DNA of 64,000 nucleotides, from assembly GCF_027579695.1 (NCBI RefSeq), contig NC_083587.1, forward strand, positions 47,045,521 through 47,109,520. Direction: 5' to 3'. This document shows, one piece after another, positions 41,762 through 55,306 of the stretch (positions within the stretch are counted from its first letter, which is position 1; every line of letters starts with the position of its first letter). The stretch is from Neoarius graeffei (taxonomy: Eukaryota; Chordata; Actinopteri; Siluriformes; Ariidae). The position numbers and the translations under genes were made by a program. The notes beneath the pieces were generated by a model, which ran no database searches, had not been told where the DNA came from, and saw only the letters and a list, made by a program, of their open reading frames with translations.

Positions 41762-42532
41762 CTGGCGAAGAGAAGACAAAACACAGTGTTTATACACTAC
41801 CGTTCAGAAGTTTGGGGTCACTTTGAAATGTCCTTATTTTTGAACGAAAAGCACTGTTCTTTTCAATGAAGATCACTTTAAACTAATCAGAAATCCACTC
41901 TATACATTGCTAATGTGGTAAATGACTATTCTAGCTGCAAATGTCTGGTTTTTGGTGCAATATCTCCATAGGTGTATAGAGGCCCATTTCCAGCAACTCT
42001 CACTCCAGTGTTCTAATGGTACAATGTGTTTGCTCATTGCCTCAGAAGGCTAATGGATGATTAGAAAACCCTTGTACAATCATGTTAGCACAGCTGAAAA
42101 CAGTTGAGCTCTTTAGAGAAGCTATAAAACTGACCTTCCTTTGAGCAGATTGAGTTTCTGGAGCATCACATTTGTGGGGTCGATTAAATGCTCAAAATGG
42201 CCAGAAAAATGTCTTGACTAGATTTTCGATTCATTTTACAACTTAATAAAAGTGTGACTTTTCATGGAAAACACAAAATTGTCTGGGTGACCCCAAACTT
42301 TTGAACGGTAGTGTAAGTAACTCGACATAAATATCTCCAGAACAGCCGGTGTAAGAGAAGTCACAAAAACACAGTCTTTATCAAGACTGGGACAAAATTA
42401 AAAAAAAATAAAATAAAATAATTTGCCTCAGCCCTCAGAATTCCCGCGCTTTTTCTCCCTTCAGGCGTTCAAACAGTAGCAGTAGTCCAACCAAGGGGGG
42501 GAAAAGCCATATTGCCTCTTTAAACAACTTAC
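41762..42532 (-). other. rbm12b: 5' UTR intron of the rbm12b-like gene
   Basis: The donor AAAG|GTAAGT (minus strand, at 42532/42533) and acceptor TTCGCCAG (at 41762) define a 771-bp intron. Two thirds of it is the Tc1-type MITE at 41795-42313, which ends only 33 bp from the acceptor. Confidence 0.75.
41795..42313. mobile_element. Tc1/mariner-type MITE, copy 2
   Basis: Inverted ends CACTACCGTTCAGAAGTTTG and CAAACTTTTGAACGGTAGTG. TA duplicates flank it (41793-41794 and 42314-42315). It is the reverse orientation of copy 1 at 20904, with very high similarity, suggesting recent spread. Confidence 0.88.
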
Positions 42533-42750
42533 CTTTCAGGCTTTCGTGAAAAACGAGACTGATTTATGGTCTTTTAGTAATAATTATTTCATATAAAGCG
42601 TCTCAACCGAGCGGGATAAACATTATTAACCATAAACCACACCAGCTGCTGCTCGCTGAGCTCGTGCGCGTCATCCCCTGCAACTTTTGAAGGGTGACGC
42701 AGGAAGAGGCGGGGCTTCCTCGTGCAGTTTCCGCTTGTGCTTTGTGCACC
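42533..42750. promoter_or_regulatory. Divergent promoter of rbm12b and tmem67
   Basis: The rbm12b 5' UTR exon begins somewhere above 42533 and the tmem67 ATG is at 42751, so both starts share about 200 bp. There is a GC box (GAGGCGGGGC near 42705) and several CpGs, and no TATA box. The compact spacing implies co-regulation, which is inference. Confidence 0.7.
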
Positions 42751-42949
42751 ATGGCGACAGGGACGCTAAACTTACCAGAGCTGTTCTACAGATACTTTTT
42801 CGTTTTCCTATTAAGTTTAAACCCAATTGATTGCCAGCAGTTTTCTATTTCTTTCTCAGAACCGTTGGATTGTGGGCTCCAACATTATTTTGACATTTCA
42901 AACTTGACTTGTGTGAAATGTGGACCGAACCAAGTCAGCAGTAAATCAG
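42751..42949 (+). CDS. tmem67: Meckelin (TMEM67) coding exon 1
   Basis: The 199-nt exon encodes MATGTLNLPELFYRYFFVFL, a hydrophobic signal peptide, then QQFSISFSEP and FDISNLTCVKCGPNQVSSKS. This matches the start of meckelin: in human, a signal peptide, then PFQQPEKC, NQYFDISALSCVPCGANQ. The ATG has a strong context (CACCATGG); an upstream in-frame GTG is not needed. The donor is TCAG|GTAACG, phase 1. Meckelin is a multipass receptor-like protein of the ciliary transition zone, mutated in Meckel and Joubert syndromes. No exon 2 is recognisable before 64000, so intron 1 is over 21 kb. It is head-to-head with rbm12b. Confidence 0.9.
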
Positions 42950-43140
42950 GTAACGCCTGATGCTAGCGATGCTACACTTCTTTTCTGAGGTTCATCCCGA
43001 ATAGTTCCTAATCTCTGGAGAAGTACCTTAAGTAGGTGATGAAATCATGGCGTCTGGAGCCTGTTAGTGTACTATTTATCTGACAGGTCGCTATTTGGGA
43101 TGCAGTCTCAGTTACTCAGTAGAGCTATTTGTTGCTTTGC

Positions 43141-46100
43141 TAGGAACGGTAGGTAGCATTAGTTTATATAAGTAGGAATGGTAGGTAGCATTAGTTTATA
43201 TATCTAGGAACGGTAGCATTAGGTTATATATCTAGGAACGGTAGCATTAGGTTATATATCTAGGAACGGTAGCATTAGGTTATATATCTAGGAACGGTAG
43301 CATTAGTTTATATAAGTAGGAATGGTAGGTAGCATTAGGTTATATATCTAGGAACGGTAGCATTAGGTTATATATCTAGGAACGGTAGCATTAGGTTATA
43401 TATCTAGGAACGGTAGCATTAGTTTATATATCTAGGAACGGTAGCATTAGTTTATATAAGTAGGAATGGTAGGTAGCATTAGTTTATATATCTAGGAACG
43501 GTAGCATTAGTTTATATATCTAGGAACGGTAGCATTAGGTTATATATCTAGGAAAGGTAGCATTAGTTTATATATCTAGGAACGGTAGCATTAGTTTATA
43601 TATCTAGGAACGGTAGCATTAGTTTATATAAGTAGGAATGGTAGGTCGCATTAGGTTATATATCTAGGAACGGTAGCATTAGGTTATATATCTAGGAACG
43701 GTAGCATTAGGTTATATATCTAGGAACGGTAGCATTAGGTTATATATCTAGGAAAGGTAGCATTAGTTTATATATCTAGGAACGGTAGCATTAGTTTATA
43801 TATCTAGGAATGGTAGCATTAGTTTATATATCTAGGAATGGTAGCATTAGTTTATATATCTAGGAATGGTAGCATTAGTTTATATATCTAGGAATGGTAG
43901 CATTAGGTTATATATCTAGGAACGGTAGGTAGCATTAGTTTATATATCTAGGAACGGTAGCATTAGTTTATATATCTAGGAACGGTAGCATTAGGTTATA
44001 TATCTAGGAACGGTAGCATTAGGTTATATATCTAGGAAAGGTAGCATTAGTTTATATATCTAGGAACGGTAGCATTAGTTTATATAAGTAGGAATGGTAG
44101 GTAGCATTAGTTTATATATCTAGGAACGGTAGCATTAGGTTATATATCTAGGAACGGTAGCATTAGGTTATATATCTAGGAAAGGTAGCATTAGTTTATA
44201 TATCTAGGAACGGTAGCATTAGTTTATATATCTAGGAACGGTAGCATTAGGTTATATATCTAGGAAAGGTAGCATTAGTTTATATATCTAGGAACGGTAG
44301 CATTAGTTTATATAAGTAGGAATGGTAGGTAGCATTAGTTTATATATCTAGGAACGGTAGCATTAGGTTATATATCTAGGAACGGTAGCATTAGGTTATA
44401 TATCTAGGAAAGGTAGCATTAGGTTATATATCTAGGAAAGGTAGCATTAGGTTATATATCTAGGAACGGTAGCATTAGTTTATATATCTAGGAACGGTAG
44501 CATTAGGTTATATATCTAGGAACGGTAGCATTAGGTTATATATCTAGGAAAGGTAGCATTAGTTTATATATCTAGGAACGGTAGCATTAGTTTATATAAG
44601 TAGGAATGGTAGGTAGCATTAGTTTATATATCTAGGAACGGTAGCATTAGTTTATATATCTAGGAACGGTAGCATTAGGTTATATATCTAGGAAAGGTAG
44701 CATTAGTTTATATATCTAGGAACGGTAGCATTAGTTTATATATCTAGGAACGGTAGCATTAGTTTATATAAGTAGGAATGGTAGGTAGCATTAGGTTATA
44801 TATCTAGGAACGGTAGCATTAGGTTATATATCTAGGAACGGTAGCATTAGGTTATATATCTAGGAACGGTAGCATTAGGTTATATATCTAGGAAAGGTAG
44901 CATTAGTTTATATATCTAGGAACGGTAGCATTAGTTTATATATCTAGGAATGGTAGCATTAGTTTATATATCTAGGAATGGTAGCATTAGTTTATATATC
45001 TAGGAATGGTAGCATTAGGTTATATATCTAGGAATGGTAGCATTAGGTTATATATCTAGGAATGGTAGCATTAGGTTATATATCTAGGAACGGTAGGTAG
45101 CATTAGTTTATATATCTAGGAACGGTAGCATTAGGTTATATATCTAGGAAAGGTAGCATTAGTTTATATATCTAGGAACGGTAGCATTAGTTTATATAAG
45201 TAGGAATGGTAGGTAGCATTAGTTTATATATCTAGGAACGGTAGCATTAGGTTATATATCTAGGAACGGTAGCATTAGGTTATATATCTAGGAACGGTAG
45301 CATTAGGTTATATATCTAGGAAAGGTAGCATTAGTTTATATATCTAGGAACGGTAGCATTAGTTTATATATCTAGGAACGGTAGCATTAGGTTATATATC
45401 TAGGAACGGTAGCATTAGGTTATATATCTAGGAAAGGTAGCATTAGTTTATATATCTAGGAACGGTAGCATTAGTTTATATAAGTAGGAATGGTAGGTAG
45501 CATTAGTTTATATATCTAGGAACGGTAGCATTAGGTTATATATCTAGGAACGGTAGCATTAGGTTATATATCTAGGAACGGTAGCATTAGGTTATATATC
45601 TAGGAAAGGTAGCATTAGGTTATATATCTAGGAACGGTAGCATTAGTTTATATATCTAGGAACGGTAGCATTAGGTTATATATCTAGGAACGGTAGCATT
45701 AGGTTATATATCTAGGAAAGGTAGCATTAGTTTATATATCTAGGAACGGTAGCATTAGTTTATATATCTAGGAATGGTAGCATTAGTTTATATATCTAGG
45801 AATGGTAGCATTAGTTTATATATCTAGGAATGGTAGCATTAGGTTATATATCTAGGAACGGTAGCATTAGTTTATATAAGTAGGAATGGTAGGTAGCATT
45901 AGTTTATATATCTAGGAACGGTAGCATTAGGTTATATATCTAGGAACGGTAGCATTAGGTTATATATCTAGGAACGGTAGCATTAGTTTATATAAGTAGG
46001 AATGGTAGGTAGCATTAGGTTATATATCTAGGAAAGGTAGCATTAGGTTATATATCTAGGAACGGTAGGTAGTATTAATTTATATATCTAGGAACGGTAG

Positions 46101-49100
46101 CATTAGTTTATATAAGTAGGAATGGTAGGTAGCATTAGTTTATATATCTAGGAACGGTAGCATTAGTTTATATATCTAGGAACGGTAGCATTAGGTTATA
46201 TATCTAGGAAAGGTAGCATTAGTTTATATATCTAGGAACGGTAGCATTAGTTTATATATCTAGGAACGGTAGCATTAGTTTATATAAGTAGGAATGGTAG
46301 GTAGCATTAGGTTATATATCTAGGAACGGTAGCATTAGGTTATATATCTAGGAACGGTAGCATTAGGTTATATATCTAGGAACGGTAGCATTAGGTTATA
46401 TATCTAGGAAAGGTAGCATTAGTTTATATATCTAGGAACGGTAGCATTAGTTTATATATCTAGGAATGGTAGCATTAGTTTATATATCTAGGAATGGTAG
46501 CATTAGTTTATATATCTAGGAATGGTAGCATTAGGTTATATATCTAGGAACGGTAGCATTAGTTTATATAAGTAGGAATGGTAGGTAGCATTAGTTTATA
46601 TATCTAGGAACGGTAGCATTAGTTTATATATCTAGGAACGGTAGCATTAGGTTATATATCTAGGAACGGTAGCATTAGGTTATATATCTAGGAAAGGTAG
46701 CATTAGTTTATATATCTAGGAACGGTAGCATTAGCTTATATAAGTAGGAATGGTAGGTAGCATTAGTTTATATATCTAGGAACGGTAGCATTAGGTTATA
46801 TATCTAGGAACGGTAGCATTAGGTTATATATCTAGGAACGGTAGCATTAGGTTATATATCTAGGAAAGGTAGCATTAGTTTATATATCTAGGAACGGTAG
46901 CATTAGTTTATATATCTAGGAACGGTAGCATTAGGTTATATATCTAGGAACGGTAGCATTAGGTTATATATCTAGGAAAGGTAGCATTAGTTTATATATC
47001 TAGGAACGGTAGCATTAGTTTATATAAGTAGGAATGGTAGGTAGCATTAGTTTATATATCTAGGAACGGTAGCATTAGGTTATATATCTAGGAACGGTAG
47101 CATTAGGTTATATATCTAGGAAAGGTAGCATTAGGTTATATATCTAGGAAAGGTAGCATTAGGTTATATATCTAGGAACGGTAGCATTAGTTTATATATC
47201 TAGGAACGGTAGCATTAGGTTATATATCTAGAAACGGTAGCATTAGGTTATATATCTTGGAAAGGTAGCATTAGTTTATATATCTAGGAACGGTAGCATT
47301 AGTTTATATATCTAGGAATGGTAGCATTAGTTTATATATCTAGGAATGGTAGCATTAGTTTATATATCTAGGAATGGTAGCATTAGGTTATATATCTAGG
47401 AACGGTAGCATTAGTTTATATAAGTAGGAATGGTAGGTAGCATTAGTTTATATATCTAGGAACGGTAGCATTAGGTTATATATCTAGGAACGGTAGCATT
47501 AGGTTATATATCTAGGAAAGGTAGCATTAGTTTATATATCTAGGAACGGTAGCATTAGTTTATATATCTAGGAATGGTAGCATTAGTTGATATAAGTAGG
47601 AAGGGTAGGCAGCATTAGGTTATATATCTAGGAACGGTAGCATTAGGTTATATATCTAGGAATGGTAGCATTAGTTTATATATCTAGGAACGGTAGCATT
47701 AGTTTATATATCTAGGAACGGTAGCATTAGTTTATATATATAGGAACGGTAGGTAGCATTAGTTTATATATCTGGGAACGGTAGGTAGCATTAGGTTATA
47801 TATCTAGGAACGGTAGCATTGGGTTATATATCTAGGAACGGTAGCATTAGGTTATATATCTAGGAACGGTAGCATTAGTTTATATATCTAGGAACGTTAG
47901 CATTAGTTTATATATCTAGGAACGGTAGTATTAGTTTATATATCTAGGAACGGTAGCATTAGTTTATATATCTAGGAACGGTAGCATTAGGTTATATATC
48001 TAGGAACGGTAGCATTAGGTTATATATCTAGGAACGGTAGCATTAGGTTATATATCTAGGAACGGTAGCATTAGTTTATATAAGTAGGAATGGTAGGTAG
48101 CATTAGGTTATATATCTAGGAAAGGTAGCATTAGGTTATATATCTAGGAACGGTAGGTAGTATTAATTTATATATCTAGGAACGGTAGCATTAGTTTATA
48201 TAAGTAGGAATGGTAGGTAGCATTAGTTTATATATCTAGGAACGGTAGCATTAGTTTATATATCTAGGAACGGTAGCATTAGGTTATATATCTAGGAAAG
48301 GTAGCATTAGTTTATATATCTAGGAACGGTAGCATTAGTTTATATATCTAGGAACGGTAGCATTAGTTTATATAAGTAGGAATGGTAGGTAGCATTAGGT
48401 TATATATCTAGGAACGGTAGCATTAGGTTATATATCTAGGAACGGTAGCATTAGGTTATATATCTAGGAACGGTAGCATTAGGTTATATATCTAGGAAAG
48501 GTAGCATTAGTTTATATATCTAGGAACGGTAGCATTAGTTTATATATCTAGGAATGGTAGCATTAGTTTATATATCTAGGAATGGTAGCATTAGTTTATA
48601 TATCTAGGAATGGTAGCATTAGGTTATATATCTAGGAACGGTAGCATTAGTTTATATAAGTAGGAATGGTAGGTAGCATTAGTTTATATATCTAGGAACG
48701 GTAGCATTAGTTTATATATCTAGGAACGGTAGCATTAGGTTATATATCTAGGAACGGTAGCATTAGGTTATATATCTAGGAAAGGTAGCATTAGTTTATA
48801 TATCTAGGAACGGTAGCATTAGCTTATATAAGTAGGAATGGTAGGTAGCATTAGTTTATATATCTAGGAACGGTAGCATTAGGTTATATATCTAGGAACG
48901 GTAGCATTAGGTTATATATCTAGGAACGGTAGCATTAGGTTATATATCTAGGAAAGGTAGCATTAGTTTATATATCTAGGAACGGTAGCATTAGTTTATA
49001 TATCTAGGAACGGTAGCATTAGGTTATATATCTAGGAACGGTAGCATTAGGTTATATATCTAGGAAAGGTAGCATTAGTTTATATATCTAGGAACGGTAG

Positions 49101-52100
49101 CATTAGTTTATATAAGTAGGAATGGTAGGTAGCATTAGTTTATATATCTAGGAACGGTAGCATTAGGTTATATATCTAGGAACGGTAGCATTAGGTTATA
49201 TATCTAGGAAAGGTAGCATTAGGTTATATATCTAGGAAAGGTAGCATTAGGTTATATATCTAGGAACGGTAGCATTAGTTTATATATCTAGGAACGGTAG
49301 CATTAGGTTATATATCTAGAAACGGTAGCATTAGGTTATATATCTTGGAAAGGTAGCATTAGTTTATATATCTAGGAACGGTAGCATTAGTTTATATATC
49401 TAGGAATGGTAGCATTAGTTTATATATCTAGGAATGGTAGCATTAGTTTATATATCTAGGAATGGTAGCATTAGGTTATATATCTAGGAACGGTAGCATT
49501 AGTTTATATAAGTAGGAATGGTAGGTAGCATTAGTTTATATATCTAGGAACGGTAGCATTAGGTTATATATCTAGGAACGGTAGCATTAGTTTATATATC
49601 TAGGAACGTTAGCATTAGTTTATATATCTAGGAACGGTAGTATTAGTTTATATATCTAGGAACGGTAGCATTAGTTTATATATCTAGGAACGGTAGCATT
49701 AGTTTATATATCTAGGAACGGTAGCATTAGGTTATATATCTAGGAACGGTAGCATTAGGTTATATATCTAGGAAAGGTAGCATTAGTTTATATATCTAGG
49801 AACGGTAGCATTAGTTTATATATCTAGGAATGGTAGCATTAGTTGATATAAGTAGGAAGGGTAGGCAGCATTAGGTTATATATCTAGGAACGGTAGCATT
49901 AGGTTATATATCTAGGAATGGTAGCATTAGTTTATATATCTAGGAACGGTAGCATTAGTTTATATATCTAGGAACGGTAGCATTAGTTTATATATATAGG
50001 AACGGTAGGTAGCATTAGTTTATATATCTGGGAACGGTAGGTAGCATTAGGTTATATATCTAGGAACGGTAGCATTGGGTTATATATCTAGGAACGGTAG
50101 CATTAGGTTATATATCTAGGAACGGTAGCATTAGTTTATATATCTAGGAACGTTAGCATTAGTTTATATATCTAGGAACGGTAGTATTAGTTTATATATC
50201 TAGGAACGGTAGCATTAGTTTATATATCTAGGAACGGTAGCATTAGTTTATATATCTAGGAACGGTAGCATTAGTTGATATAAGTAGGAATGGTAGGCAG
50301 CATTAGTTTATATATCTAGGAACGGTAGCATTAGGTTATATATCTAGGAACGGTAGCATTAGTTTATATATCTAGGAACGGTAGCATTAGTTTATATATC
50401 TAGGAACGGTAGTATTAGTTTATATATCTAGGAACGGTAGCATTAGTTTATATATCTAGGAATGGTAGGCAGCATTAGTTTATATATCTAGGAACGGTAG
50501 CATTAGTTTATATATCTAGGAATGGTAGGCAGCATTAGTTTATATATCTAGGAACGGTAGCATTAGTTTATATATCTAGGAACGGTAGCATTAGTTTATA
50601 TATCTAGGAACGGTAGCATTAGTTTATATATCTAGGAACGTTAGCATTAGTTTATATATCTAGGAACGGTAGTATTAGTTTATATATCTAGGAACGGTAG
50701 CATTAGTTTATATATCTAGGAACGGTAGCATTAGTTTATATATCTAGGAATGGTAGCATTAGTTGATATAAGTAGGAATGGTAGGCAGCATTAGTTTATA
50801 TATCTAGGAACGGTAGCATTAGGTTATATATCTAGGAACGGTAGCATTAGTTTATATATCTAGGAACGGTAGCATTAGTTTATATATCTAGGAACGGTAG
50901 TATTAGTTTATATATCTAGGAACGGTAGCATTAGTTTATATATCTAGGAATGGTAGGCAGCATTAGTTTATATATCTAGGAACGGTAGCATTAGTTTATA
51001 TATCTAGGAATGGTAGGCAGCATTAGTTTATATATCTAGGAACGGTAGCATTAGTTTATATATCTAGGAACGGTAGCATTAGTTTATATATCTAGGAACG
51101 GTAGCATTAGTTTATATATCTAGGAACGGTAGCATTAGTTTATATATCTAGGAACGGTAGCATTAGGTTATATATCTAGGAACGGTAGCATTAGGTTATA
51201 TATCTAGGAACGGTAGCATTAGGTTATATATCTAGGAAAGGTAGCATTAGTTTATATATCTAGGAATGGTAGCATTAGTTTATATATCTAGGAACGGTAG
51301 CATTAGTTTATATATCTAGGAACGGTAGCATTAGGTTATATATCTAGGAAAGGTAGCATTAGTTTATATATCTAGGAACGGTAGCATTAGTTTATATATC
51401 TAGGAACGGTAGCATTAGTTTATATAAGTAGGAATGGTAGGTAGCATTAGGTTATATATCTAGGAACGGTAGCATTAGGTTATATATCTAGGAAAGGTAG
51501 CATTAGGTTATATATCTAGGAACGGTAGCATTAGGTTATATATCTAGGAAAGGTAGCATTAGTTTATATATCTAGGAACGGTAGCATTAGTTTATATATC
51601 TAGGAACGGTAGCATTAGTTTATATAAGTAGGAATGGTAGGTAGCATTAGTTTATATATCTAGGAACGGTAGCATTAGGTTATATATCTAGGAACGGTAG
51701 CATTAGGTTATATATCTAGGAAAGGTAGCATTAGGTTATATATCTAGGAAAGGTAGCATTAGGTTATATATCTAGGAACGGTAGCATTAGTTTATATATC
51801 TAGGAACGGTAGCATTAGGTTATATATCTAGGAACGGTAGCATTAGGTTATATATCTAGGAAAGGTAGCATTAGTTTATATATCTAGGAACGGTAGCATT
51901 AGTTTATATATCTAGGAATGGTAGCATTAGTTTATATATCTAGGAATGGTAGCATTAGTTTATATATCTAGGAATGGTAGCATTAGGTTATATATCTAGG
52001 AACGGTAGCATTAGTTTATATAAGTAGGAATGGTAGGTAGCATTAGTTTATATATCTAGGAACGGTAGCATTAGGTTATATATCTAGGAACGGTAGCATT

Positions 52101-54439
52101 AGGTTATATATCTAGGAAAGGTAGCATTAGTTTATATATCTAGGAACGGTAGCATTAGTTTATATATCTAGGAATGGTAGCATTAGTTGATATAAGTAGG
52201 AAGGGTAGGCAGCATTAGGTTATATATCTAGGAACGGTAGCATTAGGTTATATATCTAGGAATGGTAGCATTAGTTTATATATCTAGGAACGGTAGCATT
52301 AGTTTATATATCTAGGAATGGTAGCATTAGTTTATATATCTAGGAATGGTAGGCAGCATTAGTTTATATATCTAGGAACGGTAGCATTAGTTTATATATC
52401 TAGGAACGGTAGCATTAGTTTATATATCTAGGAACGGTAGCATTAGTTTATATATATAGGAACGATAGGTAGCATTAGTTTATATATCTAGGAACGGTAG
52501 GTAGCATTAGGTTATATATCTAGGAACGGTAGCATTGGGTTATATATCTAGGAACGGTAGCATTAGGTTATATATCTAGGAACGGTAGCATTAGTTTATA
52601 TATCTAGGAACGTTAGCATTAGTTGATATAAGTAGGAATGGTAGGCAGCATTAGTTTATATATCTAGGAACGGTAGCATTAGGTTATATATCTAGGAACG
52701 GTAGCATTAGTTTATATATCTAGGAACGGTAGCATTAGTTTATATATCTAGGAATGGTAGGCAGCATTAGTTTATATATCTAGGAACGGTAGCATTAGTT
52801 TATATATCTAGGAATGGTAGGCAGCATTAGTTTATATATCTAGGAACGGTAGCATTAGTTTATATATCTAGGAACGGTAGCATTAGTTTATATATCTAGG
52901 AACGGTAGCATTAGTTTATATATATAGGAACGGTAGGTAGCATTAGTTTATATATCTAGGAACGGTAGGTAGCATTAGGTTATATATCTAGGAACGGTAG
53001 CATTGGGTTATATATCTAGGAACGGTAGCATTGGGTTATATATCTAGGAACGGTAGCATTAGGTTATATATCTAGGAACGGTAGCATTAGTTTATATATC
53101 TAGGAACGTTAGCATTAGTTGATATAAGTAGGAATGGTAGGCAGCATTAGTTTATATATCTAGGAACGGTAGCATTAGTTTATATATCTAGGAACGGTAG
53201 CATTAGTTTATATATCTAGGAACGTTAGCATTAGTTGATATAAGTAGGAATGGTAGGCAGCATTAGTTTATATATCTAGGAACGGTAGCATTAGTTTATA
53301 TATCTAGGAATGGTAGCATTAGGTTATATATCTAGGAATGGTAGCATTAGTTTATATATCTAGGAACGTTAGCATTAGTTGATATAAGTAGGAATGGTAG
53401 GCAGCATTAGTTTATATATCTAGGAACGGTAGCATTAGTTTATATATCTAGGAATGGTAGGCAGCATTAGTTTATATATCTAGGAACGGTAGCATTAGTT
53501 TATATATCTAGGAACGGTAGCATTAGTTTATATATCTAGGAACGGTAGCATTAGTTTATATATATAGGAACGGTAGGTAGCATTCGTTTATATATCTAGG
53601 AACGGTAGGTAGCATTAGGTTATATATCTAGGAACGGTAGCATTGGGTTATATCTAGGAACGGTAGCATTGGGTTATATATCTAGGAATGGTAGCATTAG
53701 GTTATATATCTAGGAACGGTAGCATTAGTTTATATATCTAGGAACGTTAGCATTAGTTGATATAAGTAGGAATGGTAGGCAGCATTAGTTTATATATCTA
53801 GGAACGGTAGCATTAGGTTATATATCTAGGAACGGTAGCATTAGTTTATATATCTAGGAATGGTAGCATTAGTTTATATATCTAGGAACGGTAGCATTAG
53901 TTTATATATCTAGGAACGTTAGCATTAGTTTATATATCTAGGAACGGTAGCATTAGTTTATATATCTAGGAACGTTAGCATTAGTTGATATAAGTAGGAA
54001 TGGTAGGCAGCATTAGTTTATATATCTTGGAACGGTAGCATTAGGTTATATATCTAGGAATGGTAGCATTAGTTTGTATATCTATGAACGGTAGCATTTG
54101 TTTGTATATCTATGAACGGTAGCATTAGTTTGTATATCTATGAATGGTAGCATTAGTTTGTATATCTAGGAACGGTAGCATTAGTTTATATATCTAGGAA
54201 CGGTAGCGTTAGGTTATATATCTAGGAACGGTAGCGTTAGGTTATATATCTAGGAACGGTAGTATTAGGTTATATATGTAGGAACAGTAGCGTTAGGTTA
54301 TATATCTAGGAACGGTAGTATTAGGTTATATATGTAGGAACGGTAGCATTAGTTTGTATATCTAGGAATGATAGCATTAGTTTATATAAGTAGGAATGGT
54401 AGGTAGCATAGTTTGTATATCTAGAAATGGTAACATTAG
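43141..54439. repeat. Giant minisatellite: ~28-bp unit with higher-order structure
   Basis: Uninterrupted tandem array of about 400 units. Typical unit: TAGGAACGGTAGCATTAGG then TTATATATC (28 bp). Variants have GTTTATATATC or GGAAAGG/GGAATGG, and a 32-bp form has TATATAAGTAGGAATGGTAG plus an extra GTAG. Variants are not random: a block at 43441-43900 recurs at +1140 bp. Another (about 45960-47490) recurs at +2088 bp with the same rare variants (GTATTAATT at 46072/48160; TCTAGAAACGG at 47229/49317). Later rare variants recur at +2256 (TCTGGG at 47771/50027). It lies in tmem67 intron 1. Confidence 0.95.
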
Positions 54440-54930
54440 TATAGAGGCTTGTTCGTAGTGAGACCTTGAGAAAAGTGCTATAGCTTACACTGACGAAGTC
54501 TCTGTCCCGTCCCAAAGTAACTGTTTCCAATCTCAATGTCCATGTGCCTGGTAATAAATCCACTTGAAATGTCTTGAAAGTTGAACTTTAATCCTCGGTT
54601 TAACAATTACAAAGGTTCTAAGATGCAGAGAGTCAGGTAAGAAAAACTGTTTGCTTCCACGGCTTCTCGAGATCTACCCTGAGAAGCGCGAGACCGTTCT
54701 TATATAGCTGAATGAATTCTAATTCTTGAGAAGCGTGAGACAGTTCTAATTCTTCATATATGAATTCTAATTCTAATGTTTCTAATTCTTCTAACCTTGC
54801 CACATGTTATTCATCATTTTAATCATGAAATAAATTACTTATATGAAATTACACACTCAAATGAAATTATTTATACCTTTTAACATAAATTGTAATTCAC
54901 GTCTATATGAATTCTACTTTGGCCGCTACA
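54440..54930 (-). mobile_element. Probable solo LTR, copy 1 (491 bp)
   Basis: A fossil of an LTR retrotransposon or endogenous retrovirus, read on the minus strand. It starts TGTAGCGGCC, has a TATATAAG box near its middle, and ends CTCTATA. The 5-bp duplication ATTAG (plus strand) lies at 54435-54439 and 54931-54935. No internal coding region. The end is not the usual CA, so the assignment is moderate. Confidence 0.5.
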
Positions 54931-55306
54931 ATTAGGTTATATATCTAAGAACGGTAGCATTAGTTTGTATATCTAGGAACAGTAGCATTAGGTTATATAT
55001 CTAGGAACGGTAGCATTAATTAGTATATCTAGGAACGGAAGCATTAGGATATATATTTAGGAACGGTAGCATTATTTAATATATCTAGGAACGGTAGCAT
55101 TAATTTGTATATCTAGGAACGGTAGCATTAGTTTATATATGTAGGAACGGTCGCATTAGGTTATATATCTAGGAACGGTAGCATTAGGTTGTATATCTAT
55201 GAACGGTAGCAATAGGTTATATATCTATGAACGGTAGCAATAGGTTATATATCTATGAACGGTAGCATTAGTTTGTATATCTATGAACGGTAGCATTAGT
55301 TTGTAG
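54931..55306. repeat. Minisatellite block, diverged units
   Basis: Units of the same family with more variation (GTTTGTATATCTATGAACGG) between the LTR and the inverted-repeat transposon. Confidence 0.9.

Noticed and set aside
41756-41797. N-terminal extension MYKHCVLSSLRQAD of the rbm12b-like protein
   Set aside because: It is read through the splice acceptor and MITE border; family proteins begin MAVV.
42694-42750. N-terminal extension of meckelin from an upstream in-frame codon
   Set aside because: The upstream codon is GTG; the ATG at 42751 has a good context and gives the expected signal peptide.
43141-54439. CRISPR-like array of 28-bp repeats
   Set aside because: Units are contiguous with no unique spacers, the variants are graded, and the context is a vertebrate intron; it is a minisatellite.
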